NCBI GenBank assembly: GCA_021805265.1
Contig: JAJZFR010000443.1
Location: 3,099-21,981 of the forward strand
Source of the DNA: Acidobacteriota bacterium
GTDB lineage: Bacteria > Acidobacteriota > Terriglobia > Terriglobales > Acidobacteriaceae
Length of the DNA: 18,883 bases
Reading direction: 5' to 3'
Part shown: positions 7,770-14,498 of the stretch, piece by piece
Layout: each line of letters begins with the position of its first letter
Position numbering within the stretch: the stretch's first letter is position 1
Notes under the pieces: model-generated
Database searches by the model: none
The model's input: only the letters and a program-made list of their open reading frames with translations
Told to the model about the DNA's origin: nothing
Position numbers and translations under genes: made by a program

Positions 7770-8504
7770 TTGACGGGAGTGGCAGGTTGGATGCGGATTG
7801 CGGTGACGGGCGCGCTGCTGATGGGGTTGAGTGTGGCGGCGCAGGAAAATCCAGGAGCCAAGGCATCAGCGGACCGGACGTTGCCGGAAAATCCGGCGGC
7901 GGACGTGAGGACGCACAAGCGGTGGGAATTTGGCCCGGTGCTGAACGGCGGGAACGGTTTGTATGACCGATCAAGCTATCACTTTGTGTGGGCCGGGGTT
8001 CAGGGGGGCAAGGCGCTGACGCCGGTGATTCACGCGGGGCCGTTGACTGGCCAGTTCGAGATGGCGGTGGAGATACTGCCGTTCTGGCAGGCTTATACCC
8101 CGGCACCGTACGCGCAGACGGTGATGGTGAACGGGCAGCCGGTGGTGCAGAATTACGGCGGCGGGACGTTTCGCGGGGCGAGCGTCGAGCCGGTGATCTT
8201 TCGCTGGAATTTCGTGACGCCGTCGAAGCGGTTTACACCGTGGTTTCAGGCTGCGGGTGGAGTTTTGTACACGACACACAAGTTCCCGCCGAATCTGCTG
8301 GTGCCGAAGGGAACGCCGGGCGGGACGTCGGTATTCAACTTTACGCCGCAGGGCGGGATCGGGTTTCACTACTTTACGCGGGCGAAGCGGTCGATCGATG
8401 TGGGGCTGAACGCGGTGCATATCTCCTCGGCTTCGCTGGGGGACAAAAATCCGGGAGTGAATTCGAGCTTGCAGTTGCAGATTGGTTATACGTGGTGGAA
8501 GTAG
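7770..8504 (+). CDS. Acyloxyacyl hydrolase / PagL-like lipid A 3-O-deacylase
   Basis: About 244 residues with a signal peptide (VAGWMRIAVTGALLMGLSVAAQ) and alternating beta-strand segments of an outer-membrane barrel, ending GYTWWK. Near the C-terminus it has NAVHISSASLGDKNPGVNSS, which fits the PagL pattern H-x-S followed by an Asn-Pro-Gly segment; His217 and Ser219 would be the catalytic pair. PagL enzymes remove the 3-O acyl chain of lipid A in the outer membrane. The overall sequence is diverged, so the exact substrate is an inference. The best start is TTG at 7770 with GAGGAG 6 nt upstream; an in-frame GTG at 7704 lacks a site and would bury the signal peptide. The stop is 2 nt before the ftcD start, so the two are probably co-transcribed. 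Confidence 0.72.
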   Translation: MTGVAGWMRIAVTGALLMGLSVAAQENPGAKASADRTLPENPAADVRTHKRWEFGPVLNGGNGLYDRSSYHFVWAGVQGGKALTPVIHAGPLTGQFEMAVEILPFWQAYTPAPYAQTVMVNGQPVVQNYGGGTFRGASVEPVIFRWNFVTPSKRFTPWFQAAGGVLYTTHKFPPNLLVPKGTPGGTSVFNFTPQGGIGFHYFTRAKRSIDVGLNAVHISSASLGDKNPGVNSSLQLQIGYTWWK

Positions 8505-8506
8505 GG

Positions 8507-9436
8507 ATGGACGAAGCGATTGTGGAGTGTGTTCCGAATTTTTCGGAGGGCACGGATGAAGCGGTGGTGCGGTCGATCATATCGGCGATGCGAGTGGAGG
8601 GAGTGCGCTTGCTGGACTGGTCCATGGACGCGGATCACAACCGGTCGGTGGTGACGGTGGCGGGCGCGCCACGGGCGGTGGTGGAGTCGGCGGTGCGTGG
8701 GGTAGGCAAGGCAGTGGAGCTGATTGACCTGACGCGTCAGCGGGGGGTTCATCCGCGGATTGGTTCGGCAGACGTGGTTCCTTTTGTGCCCGTGCGCGGG
8801 GTGACGCTGGAGCAGTGCGCGCTGCTGGCTCGGCAGACGGGTGCCGAGGTTTGGCGCAGGTTTGATGTGCCAGTGTATCTGTACGGAGCGGCAGCGGCGC
8901 GACCGGACCGTGCGAATCTGGAAGAAATTAGACGGGGACAGTTTGAGCGGTTGCGCGAAATGGTCAGGAGAGAAGCAGCGCGGAGGCCGGACGTTGGCGG
9001 GCCTGAGCTGCATCGGACGGCGGGCGCGACGGCGGTTGGAGCGCGGCAGTTTCTGGTGGCGTTCAACATCTATTTCGACACAGCGGACGTATCCATAGTG
9101 AGAACGCTGGCGAAGGAGATTCGTGCGTCGTCTGGCGGCCTGGCTGGCGTGAAGGCGATGGGTGTGCTGGCGCAGGGCCAGGCGCAGCTTTCGATGAATA
9201 TCACGGATTTGAGGACGACGCCGGTCGCGACGGTCTATCGCCGGGTGTGTGAGCTGGCGGATGGGAACCGTGTGGAACCGATGAAGGCGGAGCTGATTGG
9301 CCTGGTACCGGAGTCTGAGTGTGAGCGGGACAGCGATTGGCTGCGTCTAATAGATGGGTTCGATCCCGCGACGAAGGTGATCGAGCGGCGGCTGGAGATT
9401 CCCGAGGAATGGCCTGAGGATGTAACGGTCGCATAA
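8507..9436 (+). CDS. ftcD: Glutamate formimidoyltransferase
   Basis: A 309-residue stand-alone formiminotransferase, matching the N-terminal half of the bifunctional animal FTCD. It transfers the formimino group between N-formimino-glutamate and tetrahydrofolate (histidine breakdown / one-carbon supply) in the cytoplasm. Visible family motifs are IVECVPNFSEG at the N-terminus, DADHNRSVVT, and HPRIGSADVVPFVP with the catalytic His82, plus RQFLVAFNIYF and KAMGV in the C-terminal subdomain. The cyclodeaminase half is absent and no hut genes are nearby. The start is the ATG 2 nt after the upstream stop, with only a weak AGTAGGG site, so translational coupling is likely. Confidence 0.93.
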   Translation: MDEAIVECVPNFSEGTDEAVVRSIISAMRVEGVRLLDWSMDADHNRSVVTVAGAPRAVVESAVRGVGKAVELIDLTRQRGVHPRIGSADVVPFVPVRGVTLEQCALLARQTGAEVWRRFDVPVYLYGAAAARPDRANLEEIRRGQFERLREMVRREAARRPDVGGPELHRTAGATAVGARQFLVAFNIYFDTADVSIVRTLAKEIRASSGGLAGVKAMGVLAQGQAQLSMNITDLRTTPVATVYRRVCELADGNRVEPMKAELIGLVPESECERDSDWLRLIDGFDPATKVIERRLEIPEEWPEDVTVA

Positions 9437-9513
9437 AAGTTGACAGAATGCAGTCCGAAAGCGCGGTAGAACGGGAACACGCTGGAGCAGGAGAAGGACT
9501 GAGGAGGAATGGT

Positions 9514-10488
9514 TTGTTGAATCTGAGTAACGGATTGAGAGTTTCATCGGTGGCTGGCCTGCTTGCTCTGGCAAGCGGGGTTGGGTTTGGGGCGCAGTTG
9601 TCGTCGGATGCGCGGTCGGCGATTCCGTATGATGTGCAGCAGATGGTGGTGGTGGACTATCGGGTCATGCAGAATTCGCCGGTGGCGATGCAGTTGCGCG
9701 GTCAGGTTATGCCGCCGGAGTTGAAGCAATTGGAGGAATCTCTGCAGAAGGCGGGGTTGAATGATAACCACGATCTGGATCAGCTTGCGTTTGTGTTGTA
9801 CCGGACAACGCCGGGCGGGGAAGAGGTTCAAACGGTTGGGGTTGCGCAGGGTCAGTTTCCCGTGCAGGACGTGTTGGCGAACTTTCGCAAGCAGCGATTG
9901 AAGCCGACGGTGGTTCGCGGGACGAATATCTATCCGCTGGGCGCGACAGGGATGAGCGTGGTGTTTCTGGATGAATCGACGATGGTCTTTGGCGGGCTGC
10001 CGTCGGTGAAGAAGGCGCTGGATGTGCGGGATGGCCTGGCGCAGGGATTCCTGACCAATAACAGCATGATGGACGCGATGAAGAGCGTGGACAGCCAGCC
10101 GCTGTGGAGCATTCTGGACCAGAAGGGCACACAGACGATGATGAAACAGGTGTTTGGCCAGATGGGCCAGATGGCCGGTTCGGTGTCCGACTTCGATACG
10201 GTGAAGAAGCTGCTGGTGGATAGCTGGTACTCGATGGATTTTCAGCATGGAGTGCAGTTTGATCTTGCTGTGCAATCGACGGATAACTTTGCGGTGGCGA
10301 CGATCTCGTCACTGCTGAATGCGGCGGTTCTTTACAAGAAGATGAGCGGCACGGACAGCGAAAAGATGGCGCTGGACGGAGCGCGGGTGAGTTCGAGCGG
10401 TGGAAGGTTGAACATCCACTTTGGCGCTTCGGACGATCAGTTCCAGGCGCTGTTGAAGTCGGATATGTTCCAGAGCATGGTGCATTGA
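9514..10488 (+). CDS. Exported protein of unknown function
   Basis: I do not recognise this 324-residue protein. It begins with a signal-like segment (LRVSSVAGLLALASGVGFGAQL) and the rest is soluble, with no cysteine pairs and no obvious catalytic motif. The middle has a repeated alternation of strands and helices (MVVVDYRVMQNSPVAMQLRG, DLDQLAFVLYRTTPGGEE, TGMSVVFLDESTMVFGGLPSVKKALD). The last pattern, a strand then FGGLPSVKKALD, resembles exported proteins that score a per-element error or barrier, but no function follows. Starts: TTG 9514 with GAGGAGGA about 6 nt upstream is preferred; ATG 9448 has no binding site and would add 22 polar residues before the signal peptide. It is followed by a strong terminator. 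Confidence 0.75.
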   Translation: MLNLSNGLRVSSVAGLLALASGVGFGAQLSSDARSAIPYDVQQMVVVDYRVMQNSPVAMQLRGQVMPPELKQLEESLQKAGLNDNHDLDQLAFVLYRTTPGGEEVQTVGVAQGQFPVQDVLANFRKQRLKPTVVRGTNIYPLGATGMSVVFLDESTMVFGGLPSVKKALDVRDGLAQGFLTNNSMMDAMKSVDSQPLWSILDQKGTQTMMKQVFGQMGQMAGSVSDFDTVKKLLVDSWYSMDFQHGVQFDLAVQSTDNFAVATISSLLNAAVLYKKMSGTDSEKMALDGARVSSSGGRLNIHFGASDDQFQALLKSDMFQSMVH

Positions 10489-10533
10489 TGGATTGAACGA
10501 TCATCCCAAGAGCGTGGATCGAAGTGCCTGAAT

Positions 10534-10573
10534 AGAAAAGCGAAGCCGGTTGGGGCTTCGCTTTTCTGTTTTT
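10534..10573. terminator. Strong bidirectional rho-independent terminator between convergent genes
   Basis: A perfect 14-bp stem (AGAAAAGCGAAGCC / GGCTTCGCTTTTCT), with loop GGTTGG, is followed by TGTTTTT on the plus strand. The stem's own A/T-rich base supplies T residues in the minus direction. It sits between the exported-protein gene (plus, ends 10488) and the diguanylate cyclase gene (minus, ends 10584) and probably serves both. Confidence 0.9.
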
Positions 10574-10583
10574 ATGGGGAAAA

Positions 10584-12479
10584 TCATTCCGCGTTGACGG
10601 CGTCTTCCGAGGAGTCGAGGCTGGGCGGGCGATGTTGCGGGAGTTGGTGTCTCAGGTAGGGTCCGGCAAAGCGCTCGACGCGGTTTCGGCCCTTTGCCTT
10701 GGCATCGTAGAGAGCCTGATCGGCGCGTGAGACGAGTTCGTGTGGCGCGTGTCCTCGCCGCGGGACCATGGTGGCGCAGCCGATGGAGATGGTAACGAAT
10801 CCGAGGTCGGAGTGCTGATGGGGAAGTCTTCGATTGCGGACGGCCTGGCAGATTTCTTCGGCAATGCTGGAAGCGCCGTGGATGTCGGTGCGGGGCAGGA
10901 TGACGGCAAACTCTTCTCCGCCATAGCGGGCGACCAGATCGGCGGGACGGCGGAGGACATCGAGGGCGGACTCGGCGATCTGCCGGAGGCAACTGTCGCC
11001 ACGGGGGTGGCCGTAGGTGTCGTTGTAGAGCTTGAAACGGTCCACATCTATGAATAGCAGGGAGAGCGAAGCCTCTTCGCGGAGGTTGCGACGCCATTCC
11101 GAGGCGAGGACCTCGTCGAAGCGTCGGCGATTGGCAATGCCTGTGAGGGCATCGACGATGACGAGATTTTCCATGGCGTGGTAGGCGGCCTGGAGTTTTT
11201 CGTCGGCGAGTTTGCGTTCGTTGATGTCGCGGACGAGGTTCAGATAGCCGAGGGGCTGATTGTTGGCCGGGTCGCGATAGACGCGGAGACTGGCCTCGGC
11301 CCAGAGGTAGTCGCCATCGCGCTTGCGGACGCGGTATTCCAGGGTGCCTCCGTCTGAGCCGGCTTTGAGTGCGCGGATGGCCATTTCGAGTTCGGCGAAG
11401 TCCTGAGGGTGAACGATGTCGTGATAGGTGTGGCCGATCAACTCCTCGGGTGACCACCCGGTGACGGCTGTGACACCGGGCGAGACGTAGGTGCGCCGCC
11501 CGTCGAGGTTGGCAAGGATGATGACATCGCGCGAGGTGTCGGTGACGAGCTTGTGGAGGGCTGCGACACGGTATAGCTGCTTCTGGACGCGATTGAGATT
11601 GTTGAAGACGATGGAAATGGCGTAGAGGGTGAAGAGTTGGGCGGAGAGATAGAGCTGAAAGAGAGCGGCTCTGGATTTGTTCTGGAGTGCGCCGGAGAGG
11701 GCGAGCGGGCCGCTGTGATGGACGGTAAACCAGCCTCCTATGGCTGCAATGGCCAGGGTGCAGGCCGAGGCCCAGCCGATATTGATCTGGATGAGGACGA
11801 GAACGAGGAACGGGAAGGTAAGAAACAGCAGCGGGAAGCGGCTCTGGCTGAAGACGCAGACGGCGACGGCGAGCAGGAGGGCGGGATATATCCAGCGCAG
11901 TCTGAGCGAGGGTAGCTTGTGTCTTCGCGAGCCGAGGATGGCGACAATGGCCGGGGTGACGCTGGCGATGCCCAGCAGGTCAGAGAGTATCCACGACAAA
12001 GCGCTGGAGAGGAAAGACTCATATCCTGTCGCCTGGTTGTGGATGCCGTTGAGTATGGCGGGGATGAGCGGGCCGCAGACGCAGGCGTAGGCGAAAAATC
12101 GGAGGAGGTAAGGAATGCTGGTGAACTGCGGCAGGCGGGTAGATTTAGGCCTGAGGAGCTGCGCTCCGATGATCACCTCGATGAGGTTGAGAGCATTGAA
12201 GAATAGGTTTCGCGACAAGGATTCGTGGATGAGCCAACTGCCGAGCAGGAGACCGAAGAATCCGGCAAGCAGGTAGCCCGGCCATCGCCAGCGGGGGGCG
12301 AGGAGCAGGACGGCAAGCAGGATGCCGTTGGCGAACCAGATGATGTTGAAACCGGAGGGGTCCGAGTCGTAGTTGTGGGCGCAGAGGATGGCCAGCACCA
12401 TGGCGCAGATGAGGGCGAGCATGCGCGCGAGATAGGCATGGCTGCGGGTAAACCGCCTGAAATTGGGAGGAATGGTCAA
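10584..12479 (-). CDS. MASE1-PAS-GGDEF diguanylate cyclase
   Basis: A 631-residue membrane protein that should make cyclic di-GMP from two GTP. Residues about 15-295 form a MASE1-type sensor of roughly eight membrane helices (FNIIWFANGILLAVLLL near 44-60 is typical). A PAS domain follows (about 308-425: DVIILANLDGRRTYVSPGV, GWSPEELIGH, and the PAC tail LGYLNLVRDINERK), then GGDEF (about 435-605). The active-site loop is intact as GGEEF (520-524), with metal-binding Asp478 in FIDVDRFK. An inhibitory I-site RPAD (511-514) lies five residues before it, so product feedback is expected. The start is TTG with AGGGGA about 6 nt upstream. It is monocistronic, sharing the terminator at 10534-10573. 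Confidence 0.94.
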   Translation of the reverse strand: MTIPPNFRRFTRSHAYLARMLALICAMVLAILCAHNYDSDPSGFNIIWFANGILLAVLLLAPRWRWPGYLLAGFFGLLLGSWLIHESLSRNLFFNALNLIEVIIGAQLLRPKSTRLPQFTSIPYLLRFFAYACVCGPLIPAILNGIHNQATGYESFLSSALSWILSDLLGIASVTPAIVAILGSRRHKLPSLRLRWIYPALLLAVAVCVFSQSRFPLLFLTFPFLVLVLIQINIGWASACTLAIAAIGGWFTVHHSGPLALSGALQNKSRAALFQLYLSAQLFTLYAISIVFNNLNRVQKQLYRVAALHKLVTDTSRDVIILANLDGRRTYVSPGVTAVTGWSPEELIGHTYHDIVHPQDFAELEMAIRALKAGSDGGTLEYRVRKRDGDYLWAEASLRVYRDPANNQPLGYLNLVRDINERKLADEKLQAAYHAMENLVIVDALTGIANRRRFDEVLASEWRRNLREEASLSLLFIDVDRFKLYNDTYGHPRGDSCLRQIAESALDVLRRPADLVARYGGEEFAVILPRTDIHGASSIAEEICQAVRNRRLPHQHSDLGFVTISIGCATMVPRRGHAPHELVSRADQALYDAKAKGRNRVERFAGPYLRHQLPQHRPPSLDSSEDAVNAE

Positions 12480-12782
12480 TGCAATCCCCTGATCCGAGTC
12501 TCCTCACGCCGAAACAATCCCCTGAGCGCGCTGATCAATTCACTGAGTCACTGAGCAATGCCCGCATTCAGCAATGCCTGGCATTGTGGAATACAGGATT
12601 TTAGAACTCGAAATGGCGCTGAACTTGTTATCGGCAGACACTGGCTACGCATTGATCCTCAGGCGAGGAAATACGAGAAAAAGTCTGCTTGGGAGCCGGA
12701 GCAAGTGTATCAGGGGAATTGTCCGGAAACAGTACAGTTTTGAAATATATTGCACTGAGCCGGGCAGGCTTGGGCGAGGGGG
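12480..12782. other. Gene-free region with an operator-like palindrome and short repeats
   Basis: This 303-base gap separates the lipoprotein gene end from the diguanylate cyclase start, both on the minus strand, and is less GC-rich than its neighbours. It holds a direct repeat CAATCCCCTGA (12482-12492 and 12515-12525), whose first copy covers the cyclase ribosome binding site, and a near-copy in the other orientation (TCAGGGGAATTG, 12710-12721). It also holds a tandem CACTGAGT-CACTGAGC and AGCAATGCC twice (12554, 12570), the second within a 15-bp palindrome. The short reading frames here have no family features and I take none as a gene. No convincing terminator for the lipoprotein gene was found. 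Confidence 0.5.
12572..12586. promoter_or_regulatory. 15-bp palindrome upstream of the diguanylate cyclase gene
   Basis: CAATGCC-T-GGCATTG is a perfect interrupted palindrome about 93-107 bp upstream of the TTG start, and its left half repeats AGCAATGCC 16 bp away. Its size and symmetry suit a dimeric repressor or activator site; the regulator is unknown. Confidence 0.35.
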
Positions 12783-13181
12783 TCAATGAAAGGCGAAGTG
12801 ATTGCCGTGTTCCAGGGTGAGCTGGGCGTTGAAGAGGACTTGGTTGCGCGGCAGAAGCTGGATGGAGATATTTCCCTGTTGATTTTCCTGGAGGACTGGG
12901 CCATCGACGCGGACGGTTTCGCCGAGGGGAGCGGCGAATTGGGCATGGATTTTGCCGGAGCCGCTGATCTTGAGGCGGTAATTGTAGGTGGCACCGGGGG
13001 CGAGCGAGTTGATGCCAAAGCTGGCGGAGGGATAGTCGATTTCGAGTTCGTGGGCGGTTTCGCCGGAGAGGTTGAGGACCGAGACATTGACCCAGTAGGA
13101 CTGGTAATTTTTGCATCCGGAAAAGAGCAGGGCAATGACAGCAGGCACGAGTGCCAGCCGCGAGAGATTACGAAGCCGCAT
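12783..13181 (-). CDS. Small lipoprotein of unknown function
   Basis: A 132-residue protein with a lipoprotein signal peptide: basic MRLRNLSR, a hydrophobic core LALVPAVIALL, then the lipobox LFSGC with Cys23 as the lipidated residue. The mature part (about 110 residues) is rich in alternating hydrophobic residues (VNVSVLNLSGETAHELEIDY, TYNYRLKISGSGKI, ISIQLLPRN), suggesting a beta-sandwich. I recognise no family. The start ATG has a strong AGGAGGAGA 6 nt upstream and lies 14 nt inside the end of lpxD, so it is probably co-transcribed with lpxD. A longer reading of the same frame back to 13454 would run through lpxD and is rejected. Envelope location is likely. Confidence 0.82.
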   Translation of the reverse strand: MRLRNLSRLALVPAVIALLFSGCKNYQSYWVNVSVLNLSGETAHELEIDYPSASFGINSLAPGATYNYRLKISGSGKIHAQFAAPLGETVRVDGPVLQENQQGNISIQLLPRNQVLFNAQLTLEHGNHFAFH

Positions 13182-14229
13182 GGGGCGTCTCCTCCTGGTG
13201 TGCCGTGGTGGAAGACTGCTCAGCGGATGCCAGTTTTCTTTCGATTGAGGCGAGGCGGCGGACCAGGTCGGGCAGTCGCTGGAAGGCAGCCACGGCGCGA
13301 AGCCAGGCGCGGTTGTCAAAGGCGGGCGAGCCGGAGAGCATGCGCCCGGCTGGCACGTCGTGGGAGACGCCGGATTGGGCGGTGAGGATGACGCCGTCGC
13401 CGAGTGAGCAGTGGCCGGCGACGCCCGCCTGGCCCGCCAGAATGGCGTTGTCACCGACGGTGGAAGAGCCAGCGAGGCCAGCCTGAGCGCAGACGAGGGT
13501 GTTTTTGCCGATGCGTGAGCCGTGGCCGATCTGGACCAGATTGTCGATCTTGGCGCCGTCGTTGATCAAGGTGTTTCCGACCGTAGCGCGGTCAATGCAG
13601 GCGTTGGCCTGAATATCGACGTGGGAGCCGATGAGAACGGGTCCGGACTGTGGGATTTTATGCCAGCGTCCGAATTCATCTTTGGCAAAGCCGAAGCCGT
13701 CTGCTCCGACGATGGCTCCGTTTTCGAGGGTGACATGGTCGCCAAGCTGGCAGCCCTCGCGGACAACGGCGTGGGCGTGGGCGAAGAAATGGTCTCCGAT
13801 GGTGACGTCGCGATAGAGGACGACGTGAGGCAGGATGGTGGCGTTTGCCCCGATGTGGACATTGGCCGCGAGGACAGCGTAGGCACCGACGTGAGCGCCG
13901 GGACCAAGCGAGGCGGAGGGATCGATGACCGCAGTGGGGTGTATGCCCGCAGCGTAGGCGGGAGGTTGATAAAAGAAGGCAAGAGCCTGGGCGAAGGCGA
14001 GATAGGGATTGTCAAGCCGGAGGGTAGGGATGTCGAGGTCGGGAAAATCCGGGGCGACGAGAATGGCTGCGGCGCGGGTGGAGCGCGCAAGGGCGCTGTA
14101 TTTGGGGTTGGCGACAAAGGTGAGTTCGGATGGACCGGCGTCTTCAAGGCCGCGCACTGCGGTAATGACGATGGATCCGTCGCCGTGTAGGGTAGCGTGT
14201 AGCCGCTCGGCCAGTTCCGCGAGGGTCAT
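13168..14229 (-). CDS. lpxD: UDP-3-O-(3-hydroxyacyl)glucosamine N-acyltransferase
   Basis: A 353-residue LpxD, the third enzyme of lipid A synthesis, which N-acylates UDP-3-O-acyl-glucosamine using an acyl-ACP. The N-terminal uridine-binding domain (about 1-95: TAVRGLEDAGPSELTFVANPKY) is followed by a left-handed beta-helix of hexapeptide repeats (about 96-300). The catalytic His is His236 in DNLVQIGHGSRIG, and IVGADGFGFAKDEFGRWHKIPQ is characteristic of LpxD. The C-terminal helix (about 305-335) is present. It is alone, without the fabZ/lpxA partners often adjacent; a lipoprotein gene overlaps its 3' end. No Shine-Dalgarno sequence precedes the ATG; TACAAT lies 6 nt upstream, suggesting a leaderless mRNA. 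Confidence 0.96.
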   Translation of the reverse strand: MTLAELAERLHATLHGDGSIVITAVRGLEDAGPSELTFVANPKYSALARSTRAAAILVAPDFPDLDIPTLRLDNPYLAFAQALAFFYQPPAYAAGIHPTAVIDPSASLGPGAHVGAYAVLAANVHIGANATILPHVVLYRDVTIGDHFFAHAHAVVREGCQLGDHVTLENGAIVGADGFGFAKDEFGRWHKIPQSGPVLIGSHVDIQANACIDRATVGNTLINDGAKIDNLVQIGHGSRIGKNTLVCAQAGLAGSSTVGDNAILAGQAGVAGHCSLGDGVILTAQSGVSHDVPAGRMLSGSPAFDNRAWLRAVAAFQRLPDLVRRLASIERKLASAEQSSTTAHQEETPHAAS

Positions 14230-14235
14230 GAGTCG

Positions 14236-14241
14236 ATTGTA
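14236..14241 (-). promoter_or_regulatory. Candidate -10 box of a leaderless lpxD transcript
   Basis: On the minus strand TACAAT (five of six to TATAAT) is followed by CGACTC and then the lpxD ATG. This spacing places transcription start at or next to the A of ATG. No clear -35 box is seen. Confidence 0.45.
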
Positions 14242-14487
14242 ATGGATGGGGAGCGGAATGGCCGCGGTGGGATTGTGGGCGGGAAGATGTGGTTGATTTT
14301 CCGAGACTTTCGGTTTTCGTCGGCATCCAAGGGGATTGATCGGGTTGTTGGCGGGTGCGGATGCGAGTAGCCAAGAGAGTTGGGTTGTGATAACGTACTT
14401 TGGTTGCTGGGTGCAAGGCTTGGAATTTCAAGGGTTCAATAGCCATTGATTTGATTGATGTTACGGGAAATTTTGATCGCGGGGGCG

Positions 14488-14493
14488 TATCTT
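14488..14493 (+). promoter_or_regulatory. Candidate -10 box close to the start of the nucleotidyltransferase-like gene
   Basis: TATCTT lies 5 nt before the ATG at 14499, and no ribosome binding site is visible. The arrangement resembles those at lpxD and purQ, but the hexamer is weaker and the start codon itself is inferred. Confidence 0.28.
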
Positions 14494-14498
14494 TCAAG

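Noticed and set aside
9440..9472. TTGACA (9440-9445) as a promoter for the exported-protein gene
   Set aside because: The -35 box is perfect but no acceptable -10 hexamer lies 16-18 bp downstream (nearest TAGAAC is 21 bp away).
12628..12635. A second GCCGATAA (minus strand) about 150 nt upstream of the diguanylate cyclase gene
   Set aside because: The -35 position reads CAATGCGT, only 4 of 8 to the sigma-28 consensus, and the leader would be long; treated as chance.
13182..13454. Longer start for the lipoprotein gene reading back through lpxD
   Set aside because: It would place about 90 residues before a perfect lipoprotein signal peptide and overlap lpxD extensively; AGGAGGAGA 6 nt before 13181 settles the start.
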